DNA of 64,000 nt from Bimastos eiseni (GCA_959347315.1 OY365809.1:7604853-7668852), one strand, 5' to 3'; shown: positions 1 to 13,112, counted from the stretch's first letter. Numbers and translations: made by a program. The notes: generated from the letters alone by a model not told the origin.

Positions 1-1585
1 AGGACCAAAATACACGCACCCATGCAATAATAGGCCTATATAGTGTTAAGAAAATCATCTGCAGTTATGGCTGGAACACATTTTTGATACGGAGATCAGT
101 TGGACATTATTTGCATCAAAGACATAAGCCTTTTAACTTTAAAGCAACTGCATAATGATACGAAAGAGTAAAACTCTCACGGTAGGTTAGGCCCTATATA
201 AAGACATAGCCTATGCCGATAGGTCTATGGGCGGCTTGGCATACAAAGGAGAATAGGTCGTACTTAACTCGATCGTCACTGCTTGCAGTACAGCAGTGCC
301 AGTCCCAAGCCTGGATAAAGGAGGACGGAGACGCCAGATGATCTTTGACTCACCGGATCCACCATGCACCTTCCAAGTTTAGACCTATATTAACCTCCTG
401 TGACCCATCATTGAAAACCGGACTCTGGCCACCTTCGGAAGTTCGGGCAACCCTTTGGAAGGCCATGTATTTGACGCGGCGCTCGTAAATAAGCTGGTGC
501 TCTGCGCTTGGCTTTCGAGTGGCGCTTTAGAAGTTTAGAGACAACGATTACGATGCCTCTTATTGACACTAATTATAAACATTTTTTGAAAGAATGATGT
601 ACTCTGTACAGCACGTAGGCTTACTTCTGCATATGTCTTATTATGCCTGTATAAGCCTAGGCCTACACACCTCCGTAACGTAGTTCGGCTCTACTGCAAT
701 CGAGTTGATTGGGAATATATAAATATACTAACTTACTTACTTACTTTGAATTCTCGGTTGGCCTAGGATTAAGGATTTTGCATTAACCTTCGAAATCCTG
801 AGCTAGGATATATTAGGCCTACCTCTTGTGAATAGACTGGTGGATCATATATAGACTGGTGTATATGCCTATGTCACCCTGTGCGTCGATTTCGAGTATA
901 GGCCTAATGCTTCTGGAAGAAGCTTGGAGATCACCATGCATTTTCGCCATAGCGTTTAGGCCTATCAGAAGGAAATCGCGTAGGCCTATATATGCCCTAG
1001 GAGGCTAGGACTAAACGAATTCAGACATGGGGCCAATAATAACATAGGCCTATATATCTCAGAGATTTTACAGACCTACTACACGCGTACGCTGCACGCT
1101 TCAGCCAGATAAGTCGACTATATAATTATTGACAACGTCAATTGCACACTGCGAGGTTTGAATTGTCAAATTTGAACTGGGTCAAAAAAAAATTTACGTG
1201 TCCAGATGTCCCGACCAGCATATGGGCTAAATTGTAGAGGGTAACCGTGGGTTTTCGGTGCACGAACTTGATTTTTAATTAGATGTGTTGAGATACATTA
1301 AGCCACTGAAAGCTGATCTGGGGGGTTTGCTTGTTCCCCTCTGCCCCAAGGTAATTTTTTGAGAATTAACTGGCGGAGTCGAAAAACAAACTGGCTGATT
1401 CAACCCTAACAACCCAACCCCGACAATTCAATCACTCGCTCTGTGTAAGATAACACACAATTTTATGCTTTGTCTTTGCTTCTTTGGGGCCTGGGACTAT
1501 TTGCTTCCGAGAATCGAGGACTCGACAAAAAGCATCGTGATCAAATACATGACAGAGACGATGCCAAGTTCCCATTCTACAGTGG

Positions 1586-1619
<34 letters not shown>

Positions 1620-2600
1620 ATGTATATCTATGTATATGTATATATACAGCCAGATTATATGTTGATGAATATTATAAACTGTTATGCATACGAGCGAGTG
1701 GAACATGACTGACCCACAGAAAGTGGTGTAAGCCATGCCTGAGGAATTTGAATAAGACTCGGTTATAGTGACAGACGCAGTCAACAGGTGCCTGCGGTGG
1801 CCTCGCTAGCCAAGTGTGTCAGTGGCGTAACTGTGAGTGCTAGCCGTATATTTACCTATTATTACGGCTCTCCTATCGTGAGCCTAAGGAGGCGCCTATA
1901 TTCGTAAGACCTACGCGTCTAAGTACGTGGGACATCCCGCGTCAATGATTATCTTTGACGAGTGCTGTGTTGAAAACACTTGGTGAAGTCTATCTGAAAG
2001 ACTTGATTTTTTTGATTGGAGCTCTTCGACCGGATTATTGGTTATGGATTAGCCTGCTACCAACGGCCGTTAATGGAATTAGGCACACGCTATTAGACAA
2101 GATCAAATAGAAAGGAATCGGCTGTTTGATGGCCTACTGTGAGCGATCAGGTAGGCTTTATAACAGCAATTCTTCCGTTTGGCTCAATATCCACTGTTCT
2201 GATGTTTTGTCGTAGTGCACAGCTACATGTAGGCCCCAATGGTACTTTAATATTACTTTTAGACCAAAATTGAGCTATATAAGGATCGATGTTCGCCATG
2301 AAACAAAGACTTTGTTTTACATTATGTAATTATTAATTAAATTTGAAGTCTAGGCGGGTCATAAATAAAATCCGGTTTGTGCCAGCCTCTCGAACGGGTT
2401 AACTTCCGGTAATAGACGCAGTATATAACAAACAGGTGTATAATGTGTATCAGTTGATGAAACATCTCACTAATACAATTAAAAACAAGGTCTATATTAC
2501 GAGATTGGTCCTGCTGATGATTTTTAGTCTTTTATTTGCCTAAACACGACTAAAAGAACGGAGACGTGGTCAATCTATAGATAACATCATGTGTGAGGTA
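1..2600. other. Region without a supported gene
   Basis: No coding exon is recognised. It has dense AGGCCTA motifs up to 1060 (see findings), a repeat A copy and an AT microsatellite at 1589. A transcription start could lie here, but nothing in the sequence fixes it. Confidence 0.6.
475..545 (+). repeat. Dispersed repeat A, copy 1
   Basis: GTAAATAAGCTGGTGCTCTG followed by CGCTTGGCTTTCGAGTGGCG and CTTTAGAAGTTT. Related copies are at 7905-7990 (same strand) and 28697-28765 (inverted). Confidence 0.7.
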
Positions 2601-2685
2601 CTTGGGATTTGCAACTTGCTAAGGAAATGAAGCTTCGTGCCATTATATGGGATGTGATTTTTAAATTAAGTTCTTTGCTGTTCAG

Positions 2686-3193
2686 GTTTAGAACATATGA
2701 CTGTATTATTACACTATGTGCTGTGATACATCCAAGAAATGCTTTTGTTCAAGGTGGGTTTGTTGAGGTGGATCTGTTCAGAGGGTCTGTTGATGCCCAG
2801 GGTCTGTGGAATGTGGATGTGCCTATAGTGCACAGTAACAAGGGAGACAATGCAAGAAAGCGGATTTATGAAGCCATTAACCATTGGCTTTCAAGAGGAA
2901 ATGTCTGTCAGAACATTTGCTGTACCTTGTTTTCGTTTCACTGGGAATGTTTTTGTTCTCTGCAGTTGCTAATGTCAGTTAGTTGTTTGGATTTGCTCAA
3001 AAGATCAAGGAATTTTGTTTTGCTTTCTCTGCTTTTGTTGACCTGCATTCTGTGGTATCAGGTCGAAAAAGCACACTGTCTTATCCTATTACCACTGGCT
3101 AAGGTTTCCACCAGACCTCCAGTATTACCATGCAGTCTTATGATAACAGACACAGATCTAATTCAAAGACTTGCATTTGGAGGTGCCACACAG
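2686..3193 (+). CDS. Two candidate exons, possibly the N-terminal part of PLCE1
   Basis: Exon 2686-2902 follows a pyrimidine-rich acceptor (TTGCTGTTCAG) and ends before GTCTGT. Exon 3062-3193 follows GTATCAG and ends before GTGCTA. Both are open in the same phase and join at phase 0. The product includes EVDLFRGSVDAQGLWNVDVP, NKGDNARKRIYEAINHWL and VEKAHCLILLPLAKV, which has ordinary globular-protein composition, unlike the low-complexity open frames nearby. The stretch between the exons translates to a hydrophobic, intron-like sequence. I do not recognise the domain. The exons lie on the PLCE1 strand and upstream of it, so they may encode part of the PLC epsilon N-terminus, but no splice partner was found over the next 9 kb. 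They could equally belong to a separate gene. Confidence 0.5.
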
Positions 3194-4189
3194 GTGCTAT
3201 GTAAATTTCAGGTGTGCTATATAAATGATTTATTACATTACATTGAAGATGTGACTTTTGCTGGATGGTGACCTCTTCTGGTCGAGAATGAATTGCTAGA
3301 AGTGGTAGAGGCAGTTTTTGTTTAGATTGAAATAGGTGGACTTTGAAACTTATGTTTGGCTATACTCTAGGACCTAGACTTACCATTATATACATGGATA
3401 CATTTCAGAGTTTAACTTACATGACACAACATCAGATAAAATAAGTATTACATGACATAACATGACATGACATAACAACATGTAATGCAATGTTATGTAG
3501 CACAACATGATGCATTACAACATAATTCAATACAACATGTGGTGTTTTAAGTGCAGTCTGCACTTGTAAGTAGTCAAATCTTGGTAAGTTAGTGTTGACT
3601 GATGAAGGCTGTGGTTTCATTGCACATAAGGTCTCTGGTTGTTTTCACTGAGACAGTGTTATTAGTGACCAGACTATTTAAACGATCTCATGCTGTCTCC
3701 TGATGTTCCAATATACTCAGTGTGCTCATTCATGCCAGTCTGTACTTCCTTGACTAATTCTGAATTTCAGTTGCTCTTTTCAGGGACTGAGTCTAGTATT
3801 TCACTTGAGATAAATTCCAGAAACTGTAAACTGATAAGTCAGCTGAGTGACCAAACCCGTAAAATTTTTCCCTTGGATTGTGGGAGTATGTTGCATACAT
3901 TTATGTAGGCTATGTTTCACATTCATGAAGGCCAATTAATAAGTGGCTTCTACTCCTGATTACTTTTGTTGGAGATCGTGAATAGGTGCTCACAGACCCA
4001 AAACAGCATAATGCAGCCCACAGACCTACCAAAGGTAGGTCTAATGAAAGACTGGAAGATCTAATGAAATAATGATAGTCCTAATGAAAGACTGGTAGGC
4101 CTAAGAAAATAATGACAACCAAACAGGGAGGTATATTAATACAATATTTATGCCAGTTTGGTTGTGGACCCAATGGCCCATGTATGTTT

Positions 4190-4345
4190 GTATATATGTG
4201 TGTGCGTGCGTGCATGCATGTATGTATGTACGCATGCATGTATGTATGTATGTATGTATGTATGTATGTATGTATGTATATACATATTCACCATATGTGT
4301 TTATGTATGTGTTTGTGTATTCGTTTATGTATGTATGTATGTATT
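4190..4345 (+). repeat. (ATGT)n microsatellite
   Basis: About 150 bp of ATGT/GTGC units. A TATG/TGTG-rich tail continues to about 4580. All open frames of Met-Tyr-Val-Cys here are artefacts. Confidence 0.97.
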
Positions 4346-5341
4346 GTAAATACAGATTTATATAGCACCTAACCTAGTACAACCTAATCAGAGGCAATCC
4401 CAATGCGAAGAGCCCCAGGGAGAAGTAAAGTGTTTAGAATACATGTGTATGTAGATACTATGTATACTGTGTGTACATGTATATATGAGTGTTTGTATGT
4501 ATGTTCGTGTAATACTATGTATATATGTGTATATATGTCTGTATGTGTGTAATGTGTATGTATGTATATTGTGTGTGTGTGTGTTAAGACACAAAACAGA
4601 AATGGTGCATTTTAAGTGCAATACAAAAGCCCAGTGAAGTATGCTAAAGTGCTACTATAACTCCTACTATAATGCTTTGTGCTAGTTCCAATAAAGTCAG
4701 ACTTTGAGTTCTGTTTTCAGTTGTTGGTTGTCCTGTGGCGACCTCTGTCTAGGTGTCTAGGTCCTATCTGTGGTGAAGACTGAAGACTGCCTTCAGTGCA
4801 CACAAACAAAGACTGACTTCTTTTGATGATTCTGTATTCTGGGTACTTTTCGCATTGGTCATCTCACTAATCAGAGAGCATTGATCTGTCAAGCCCTTTG
4901 TTGACCCGGTGAGTTTTGAATGTACTGAGTAGGACTCTGCTGGTGTCTAACTTGCCATTGTATTCTGTTCCCAGTGAATACTCTTTGTTTGCTGGTTCTT
5001 GGTCTCATCTAATGTTCAGATATCTAAATTGGTTAGCGGGGTAATGGTAAGTTAGCATACCTCTTGGCTATGTGTTAGTCCTGGTTCTTTTCTCTCTGGC
5101 TCTTCTCTCTCATTCTTGGCATAGCTGTAATATTGCTCACATGTTGTAGGAAAGACCAGATTCCCTTCTTCATTCCGGATGGATGACCTCAGTGTTCTGG
5201 GTGGGTGACCTTAATGACTTTAGTGACCTGGATGACCTCATTGCAACAAATAATCAGATATATATTAAGACACATGACCCACATAGCTAACAATGGACAT
5301 TCTTGCTGGTCGGCATCATTCACTACACATTCATATGTAAT

Positions 5342-5372
<31 letters not shown>

Positions 5373-5821
5373 GTTAATAAATAGAAAATGATACTATATA
5401 TATGCTATATACAAATGTACATAATGTATATATATAGTTATATATACAGTAATGTGATACATCCATTAAAAAATATTTGGTAGTTAATTTGAACTAATTT
5501 CACTGCTTGACCCTCTATATATTTCTATAAGGAAGTGAATTCTAACTTGTGCCTGAAAAACTTGCTCCAAATTCTTACTTGACAAGTGATGATTTTGAAG
5601 GAGCCTTGAGGCCCTGAACCCATATTCTGTACAAGAAAAACAACCAATCAACTGGCCACCATGCGACACAAACGGATGCCACGTGTCACAATGTTGGACT
5701 TTTTCCTTTGGCTTCCAGAGCATGATGTGAGATTGAAATTCGGGGAGCATCTTGTGAAATTGGCAGTCAGGGACTCAGGGCATATATCCATTAGGAAATT
5801 TTGTCTGCATGACTGCATGTT

Positions 5822-5970
5822 ACTTGACCTCCCCAGATTCTGACCTGACATCAAAACGAACAGAGCAGCTATGTGATTGCCTACTTGATTTGATATAGCA
5901 CTGGTGCATAATCTGGCCTCTCTGGTTTTGCTTTTGTGTGGTGTTGAGCAATTTGAACATTTACATCTAC
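5822..5970 (+). repeat. Dispersed repeat B, copy 1
   Basis: ACTTGACCTCCCCAGATTCT, then CTTGATTTGATATAGCACTG and GTGTTGAGCAATTTGAACAT. Copies of the same order are at 7561 and 12961. A 120-codon reverse open frame here is an artefact of the repeat. Confidence 0.7.
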
Positions 5971-7560
5971 TCTTTATGGCATGCCTAAGGAAACTTAGGA
6001 TTTTGGGCACAAGTGTGTACTTGTGTCAAATCTATTCTGGGCTGAAAGATCAGGTAACTATTTGCTTTTTGCTGCTATTTATATGTAGGACAACTTTGAA
6101 TCTCTCCAGTTGTTCAAGTATGACTCATGAGCTGCTTAAAGAAGTGGAGTAGGCCTGCGTGGTTCTTAAGGATTGAATTACATTCAGGTGTGTTCAAGAG
6201 GACTTGTGATTAGTTAAACCCATTTTGTCAGGAGTCATCATTGACAGGTGGCCTTTTATCAATTGATTGTTTTGTAGACATGAATGGTCTGTTTGTTTTC
6301 AGTTTTGTTTGAAGTCATTCGATGTAGGACTTTTTGAACAGGGATGTTTTGCATGATGGAATGAAAGTCCATTGGTTCAAGTTGAAATCATTTTCAGAGC
6401 AGAAGTATATTTCAAATTGATGTTCGCTATTGTGCCCAGCAAATTATCAAAGGAATATATTGACCCTGCACAGACCATAACGGAAAAGTAATACTAATCG
6501 CTAATAACTATTGATATTGGAGAGTTAGGCAGTGAGGAAAGAACTAGCCAACTGCTCGTGTATTAGACAGTGAATTATGAGAACAATTTAGGCTCATAGG
6601 TATACCTTTTACTGGTGAGCTCAAGGCACTCTTCTTTTTCTTCTTCTTTGCTACTTGACCTTACTTCTTTACTGATTTATTTGTGTGTTTTGGCTTTGTT
6701 TATTTACATTGATGCTTTTTGTGTTTATTAACATACTAACTCACTGCTTTGTTAAATCTAGCCTCAGCTAATGAATTATTCAGAGTGCATGCATGCATGC
6801 ATGCATGGTGGTTGACCACATCTTGTCATTCTGTCACATTGTCATTTTCTGCGTAAATTTATTGCCTTGAGGTCGACTTTATACTTTAGCTTTTACATCT
6901 CTGATAATGATTTTACTGTGAGATCCAGACTCTACTAGAACCAAGAAACCTCATCATTAAAAATACAGTTCATTGTCTTCGTCGTCTGTTTTCACAGTTG
7001 GATACATTGAATCGTGCATGGTTGCACTGCGGGAAATTGTAAATAATAGTATTGCTGTGTGATTATTCATCAGATGTATATAGAGCTACCTCCTTATAAC
7101 TCACTGTATTATGACATGATTTCTTATAAGGTGCAGTTAGAGACATGCATATAGATCTTAAAATTTAATCCATCAGTCCAATTATTGTGCTCCGTATTCT
7201 GGTAGAGATAAAGGAATCTTATGGCACCATACTCTTCTCTGTTCTCTGTCATCCTTTTTAAGTTCGTAGCATTGTCTGATTTCATTGTCTATGTTTATTT
7301 CGTACATTAGCAGAGTTTTTGGTCTTTGCAGCTACTTACTTTCTTTTCAGTTCCTCTCACCAGAACGTCACTCCACTGACTAAAAACCCAGAGTGAACCC
7401 ACTTCAAAGTCCCATCACTAGCCTACAACTCCCTTCAATTCTCCCCTATCCCACATATATTCTGGAACTCTTCTCCATCCAGCCAACCCGTATATCCAAT
7501 CATCCTTCTGCTCCGGTCTGGAGTCTTCTTGATCACTGCCTATCACAAGCCCTGCTATCG

Positions 7561-7720
7561 GCTTGACCTCCCGGATTTCGACCTGACACTGGAGAGAAAC
7601 GACAGACTTGGCTATGTGGACTTGATTTGGTATAGCGCCGGTGAATAAGCTGCATGGTCTCCTTGATGTGGCTTTTGTGGGCGCTGAGATATTTTCGAAG
7701 ATTTACATTACATTACATTG
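7561..7720 (+). repeat. Dispersed repeat B, copy 2
   Basis: GCTTGACCTCCCGGATTTCG, CTTGATTTGGTATAGCGCCG, GTGAATAAGCTGC and TTTCGAAGATTTACATTACA. It shares the GTGAATAAGCT core with repeat A, so A and B may be two halves of one family. Confidence 0.7.
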
Positions 7721-7904
7721 CCAAGGTGTATCCCATATGGCACCACGCTTCTGCACTGATCCCCCTCTGAATTTTTGTTTCATCCTTCATCACTGCCTGT
7801 CACCCACCATCATCTGCCTCAGGCTCCTTCTTTACCCCCAGGGCTTTCCACTGAAAACTTCAAGAACTCTGCCTTCCCACTTTCAGCCCCTCTGGACTAC
7901 ACTT

Positions 7905-7990
7905 TGGGCAACCCCTTTGATTTGTCACAGTGCTTGTGAATAAGCTGGTGCCCAGCGCTTGACTTCTGAGGTGTGTTTTAGAAGTTTTGA
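7905..7990 (+). repeat. Dispersed repeat A, copy 2
   Basis: GTGAATAAGCTGGTGCCCAG, CGCTTGACTTC and TTTTAGAAGTTTTGAGA match the copy at 475-545. Open frames here are repeat-derived. Confidence 0.7.
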
Positions 7991-10153
7991 GAATACGATT
8001 AAGGCTTTGACTAAGGTTATGAAGGATCAGAAGGATCGGACCACCACCTTGGAAATGACGCCTAGATACAGAGACTGAATAACACTTGTGAAATCAATGA
8101 TCTGTGAACATTCCTAATGCCTTTGCAAGTTGGTTGCATTAGCCATCCTTCCCTCTCCCTCGCACTTATCCTCAGAAGCAACTGTTTGCCTCTCTCCCCA
8201 TTTGATTCTCTGGGGCAAGTACAGTCAGTAAGTGCATATATATATGACCCTCTTGAGGGGTGCCACTGGCTGTTTAACACTTTCTGATGAAATGGGTATA
8301 GTTCAGATAATGTAAGTAACCCACAAATGGTTTACAAACTCATCCATCCATGAGGACAAAATGATTTTATTGGAGGCTACACCAAAATGCCGTTAGCATT
8401 TGGTTTTAGTAAAGGGAAGTACTTACTTACTTACTTACTCGCTTACTTACTTACTTTCTGTGTGTATCAGTAGAGTTTTGTACTGTAGCCTTTGATGTTT
8501 TCCAATTTACCTCTATTTTCACTTATAAACATATCTTTCCTCCTCTTGCACGCTCTCTGTAGAGTTTCAATTCAGAGTTTCAGACTCCAAACCTGAGTTT
8601 TAAGACTATCCAATTACCTGAGCTGAGTAATTGGCAGTTTGTCCCTGTACAGTGTACACAAATGAAAATAGATCAGCTAATAGTTGTTGTTCATTCATTG
8701 TTTCTGGCCTGGAGTTTATGGTCAGCCTTGGAAGGAAATCCAGATATATTTCCTTCAGAGGGAGGAGATAAATCATTTTAAAGGAGATCTGCAAGACAGC
8801 AAACGTAGGAGATTATTCATAATGTATTAGCCTACAGAGATTATTTTCTGTCATTAACTTTCAGAGCATCACAGGAAAAGTTATTGCCATGATACAAAAC
8901 AGAATGACACAAGCTTTTAAGAGGACAGGTAACAATTCAGCTGATATTCGTTTCTTCGTGTGCTCTCTCACAGGAAGAAACTCAATTTTGATCAACTATT
9001 TACACAATGAAACAGATACTTGTATAAATTGAACATAGCCTGACGGTCTTTATCAACTTCAAAGACTTCAAAGAAGGATTTTACGGCATAATATTGCTTG
9101 ACGGAATGTGGCATGTGATTCAACATTCAGCAATACCAGATACCAGAGATACAGTCCTACGTACACAAAAACGGGAATTACACAAGGACGCATCTGATCA
9201 CCATGCCCGTTTGACGTTGTATTAAGAGCAATAATGACAGTCAACTTTGCAATGCTGGAATGCAGGAATTAAATGAGAGGGTAGAAACTTGAGATAACTC
9301 CAAGATATTACGACACAGATAAGATCCAATTTATTTGGTTTAGTGGATGGATTCAAATCTCTAAGATTGATCTCTCTGCCATTTTGTCGGTCTTTTCCTT
9401 GTGTCACATTTTCTGCCAGTGTGAGACTAGTGCATCATTCTTGACAAAGAGCTGACGATTTATTACTTTATAACCATGTGATCAATTCTTGTCATATCTG
9501 TGACTTTTACTATCACCTCCGTTAGATCCGTTCTGGGTAGCACTAGCTCTGATTCAAGCTTTCTTCCCCCAGGCTCGTTCCTCTAAAGCCCAGCATTGAA
9601 GCTTTATTTCGTTGGTCTTGTGACTTGGAACACCCTCCCTTGTAAAACTTGAGCTGAGCTGGTCAACCTCTTATCCATAAGTTTTTGAAATCTGTTTTGC
9701 TTGTTCAAGAGTTTCCTTTATTTGATCAGGGTTATTCTTTATTTGATCGTGTGGTTCTCATTTGTTTGATCAAGGGTTTTCCTTGTTTGATCAGAGCTCT
9801 AATGGTGACTTCTTCCTTGAAGCTGCTCTTTGCAAATATTCATTTGTGCTATGTTTTGACTGACGAAACTAAGAGAACATTAGATCGGCGTTGTTGGAAA
9901 AACCAAAGAGACACCATCGAAACTGTTCATCCTTGGAAGGCAAAGCTATTGAGCAAATAGAAGTTAGTTTATCTTTTAATAGTTGTAAATGGTTGAAGTG
10001 AAAAGACAAAAAGGAGAATTGGACTTTCTTCACTAGCGTTTGTAAAAATGAACAGGCTATGAAGTAGCAAAGAAATTCCAAAGAAACCAGACAAGAATCT
10101 TTGAGATGATGATGCATCCTAGTTTTATACACGAATCAGACTGCTAGACAATG

Positions 10154-10560
10154 TGAAGCAGGAAGAGACAAGAATTTGCACAGCTGAAATGAGTCGGCTA
10201 CAGAAAATTTCAGGGATTGCAGTACATGAAAATGAGTCAATAAGAGCATCATTAGTTTTCCAAGCAGCTCTGCTAGACAAAATGGCTCAGCAAAGACTAC
10301 CATGTTATAACCATGTTTAGAATATACCAGTAATCAGATCTCACTAAATGTACTACATTATAAGAAGGAAAGAAAAACAAAGGAAGCCTCTAAGACTGCT
10401 GGGAAGGTAACATAAAATTAATGAGGACTTTGAGTAATATTAACACTTGAGTGATGAGCAGTTGAGCACGTACATGTATTAGAAGTGACAGGGAAACCAA
10501 TGCAGCTCGTCATTCAAGTGTTAAGTGGAGCACTGGACTTGACAAATGACTGAAGACAAT
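10154..10560 (+). pseudogene. Decayed LINE C-terminal fragment
   Basis: The forward frame from 10154 reads EETRICTAEMSRLQKISG and then LDKMAQQRL before stops. This resembles the region after the reverse transcriptase domain of CR1/jockey-like elements (ExSRLRKI-x-G, then RRL-x-W-x-GHV). Multiple stops and frame breaks follow. It is a relic and not a gene. Confidence 0.4.
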
Positions 10561-11208
10561 AGAGATCATCTATTTGTACCCGTAGCTCCAAGTCCCTAGC
10601 ATTAGAATTGCTGATGATGAAAGCAGATTAAGCGGTTGCTGCCATTATTTACCATTTGCTGAAGTGCTTCCATGTTTGTTTCAGCATGCCAATGCAATGA
10701 ATTTGCAGAATTTCTTCAACTTGTCTGGAATTACTTTAATATTCAAACATATTGTGCACAATCCTCAGTTCTTTTAGAGAGTCCCCTATTCAACCTGTCA
10801 AAGGTGCTGAACGGTGGCTATCCCATGTACATCAAATTAATATCTTTATAAGTTGACATTGTTCCTCGAAAATGAGCAGTATGACATAGTTGTTAAGACT
10901 GTCACTTGATAGGTTGAAATGTCTGCCAGCATATATCAGTAAAAGTAATAATAATGTGAGTGGAAAGGTTCTTTGATCTGAGTCATTCAGAATGACCCTT
11001 AGTAGTGTGGTGCATTTGGCTGAACCTGATTAGTCTATTAAGTGTCTTAGTAGGAAGAAATGGTGAATCACACACGTCCAACCTCACCCACCTATCATCA
11101 CATTCAATAATTATTGGGGCTAATTGGTGACCGGTACGGATTTCTTCAGTGTCTAAAACAAGGAAGCGTCATCCTCTCTTTTGCCTCTCTCTGTTTTGTG
11201 TGTGTACG

Positions 11209-11239
<31 letters not shown>

Positions 11240-11984
11240 TTCACCATGATCACATACTCTCTTTCTTTGTCTGTCTGTCTCCATCTCTCTGTTTCTGTCT
11301 CTGTCTCACTGTCTTTGTCTCTCTTTCCCCCTGTGTCTATCTGTCTGTATGTCTGTCTGTCTCTGTCTGTCTCTCTGTCTGTCTCTACGTCTGTCTGTCT
11401 CTCTTGCTCTCTGTATAATTATTTAAATTCAGGAGTTTGCAACTCTCACCCTGTTTCTGCTATTTCTGCTTGGTGATGAATGTCATTTTTTTGTCATTTA
11501 GTTTTTAGTTCAACACTTACTTTTTCCAACTTGCCCTTCACTGTTGGCTTCCACTTTGTCCTAGTATTTATTATGGACTGGTCTTCTGGATATTTGTCTG
11601 ATATTAATCTGGATATTAGTCTAAATGATTGTAATTTGATTGTTTTTTTAATTTAATTTTGGTTGGTTACAAAAATAAACGATTTGATTTTATTGATTTG
11701 ATTTGATATTAACCTGATTTTGAATTAGTTTTGGTCTGTGGTCTCTGAATACCTCTGTATATATTGATGAATGTATAGGATTAAGTCATGTTTCACTTGA
11801 TGCATAGTGCATTAGGCACAGGGCCATGGAAGTTACTATGATTATTAATAATCTGTATGTCTCTCTGTCATTCTGTCTCTCTGTCTCTCTTTCTTTGTCT
11901 GCCTTGCTCTCTGTGTGTATTTGGCTGCTACTTTGTGCAGGTTCCTATCTATCAGTATCTCTATGAGCAATTTCTTAGTCATAT

Positions 11985-12170
11985 TTTGGTGCCCTACAGG
12001 CAGGATTCAAAGGGAAAAGAAACAATGGCAGACCAAGACTGCGCTAGGTGGATAATATAAATGAGGACATAACATCACATTGATGGACACTAAAGGGAAC
12101 AGTGGACTTGGACACAACTGTGGACACAACTGTGGACAATGGAGATTAGTTATTCCTACCTTTCTCCACC
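11985..12170 (+). pseudogene. Decayed LINE 3' end fragment
   Basis: The frame around 12008 reads GKRNNGRPRLR, a stop, then VDNINEDIT, matching the G-K/R-R-x-x-GRP-R-x-x-W-x-D-N-I-x-x-D-I motif near the C-terminus of many non-LTR retrotransposon polymerases. It has several stops. The short exon-like stretch just upstream (VPIYQYLYEQFLSHIL at about 11941) is therefore not trusted. Confidence 0.5.
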
Positions 12171-12618
12171 AAATGGCTGGCACAAGGAACTTTGAGGAGT
12201 GATAGATGAACAGGAGCATCACTGGTGTGAAGAGCAGGACATGCATTATTAAGTAGGGTCAATACCCGCCACCCTTCGAAAGATTGGCTCAGTCTGTAAT
12301 TCACGAGGTGGTGCTGGTAAAATGAGCAGTAGGACGTGATGGAACCTTGCATGGTTGCCATACAGTTAAATTCTACTCCTGTGATGACTTGTGATCATCA
12401 GTTCATACTATGACTCATAATCATACTGATTATTTGTCAGTTTGAAGTTATGAATAATAGTGTTGATGATGATGATTTGGTGTGAATTTCAACAGATTAA
12501 ATGACGTGTCTCATCCCTCGGAAGGAGAAAGACTTGAACTTCCTTGGAAGGCGGACGGTGAAATCCAGGCCAGAAAGAATGAATGAACTGGTTTTATGGC
12601 AACTGTGGCCTGACCTAG

Positions 12619-12737
12619 ATGGAGCCTTTCTGGGTCATGACCTCTGTGGGGTCGGTGTTCGAGTCGCTATACCTAAGAAGTCGTCAGGACAGAGATTTAG
12701 TCGAATTTTGCCGAGCAGACGTCTTGCTTTTGTCAGG
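12619..12737 (+). CDS. Candidate upstream exon of PLCE1
   Basis: A stretch with unbiased codon use runs from an acceptor (GACCTAG) to a strong donor (AGG|GTGAGT). Two frames are open. One ends in phase 0 with RILPSRRLAFVR and would splice directly to the exon at 15062. The other reads VMTSVGSVFESLYLRSRQDR and ends in phase 2, which would need another exon before 15062. The 60 bp upstream (about 12535-12590) belongs to a repeat also found inverted at 8690-8745, so the longer frame that starts at 12501 is not trusted. The exon's location 2.3 kb before the confident PLCE1 exons supports membership, but the choice of frame is unresolved. Confidence 0.45.
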
Positions 12738-12960
12738 GTGAGTTTAGTCTGTTACTTTTGTCATGTATGTAATTGCAGTGCCTCCTACCAACGTGTTCTT
12801 AACCACAGAAACGTTTAGAAGTCTGTTCTAACATATCTGTAACTCTCTGACCATTTCACCTCAGTGAAATCCCCAATCTGAACAGTTTGTGCCATTGATT
12901 AAAGTCTGTCATTAAATGGGGTGCTATATCATCATTGTTCTCATCATCATCTTCATCCTC

Positions 12961-13112
12961 GACTTGACCATCCTAGATTCTGACCTGTCACCAGAATGGA
13001 GAAAACAACCTGGCTATTGCTGACTTGATTTGCTATAGCACTGAGTGAATGAGCTCGTCTCCCTCACCTGGATTTTGTGTGGTGCTGAGAAATTTCGAAG
13101 ATTTACATTTTT
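12961..13112 (+). repeat. Dispersed repeat B, copy 3
   Basis: GACTTGACCATCCTAGATTC, CTTGATTTGCTATAGCACTG and GAGAAATTTCGAAGATTTAC. A GTC/ATC trinucleotide run follows directly. Confidence 0.7.

Larger units (their letters stand above)
3200..12480. other. Repeat-rich region, probably intron or intergenic
   Basis: Apart from the listed repeats, microsatellites (ATGT at 4.2 kb, TCTC/CTGT at 11.2 and 11.9 kb, TTGATCAGGG units at 9.7 kb) and LINE relics at 10.2 and 12.0 kb, nothing is supported. The frame at 5661-5843 contains LDFFLWLPEHDVRLKFGEHL, which looks protein-like, but it has no convincing splice sites. Confidence 0.6.

Noticed and set aside
2903..3061. Hydrophobic stretch between the two exon candidates read as a transmembrane protein
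   Set aside because: It is bounded by GT and AG in the same phase and has intron-like composition.
5648..6010. 120-codon reverse-strand open frame
   Set aside because: It overlaps dispersed repeat B, has no recognisable domain and has no counterpart in the other copies of the repeat.
11114..11476. 120-codon frame of Ser-Leu and Val-Cys-Leu repeats
   Set aside because: Produced by TCTC and CTGT microsatellites.
11941..12000. Exon-like VPIYQYLYEQFLSHIL after a TTTGTGCAG acceptor
   Set aside because: Only a weak donor is available and it directly precedes a decayed LINE fragment, so no coding exon is claimed.
12501..12618. 5' part of the frame beginning MTCLIPRKEK
   Set aside because: The sequence coding for NFLGRRTVKSRPERMNE is a dispersed repeat also present inverted at about 8690-8745, so it is not taken as exon.
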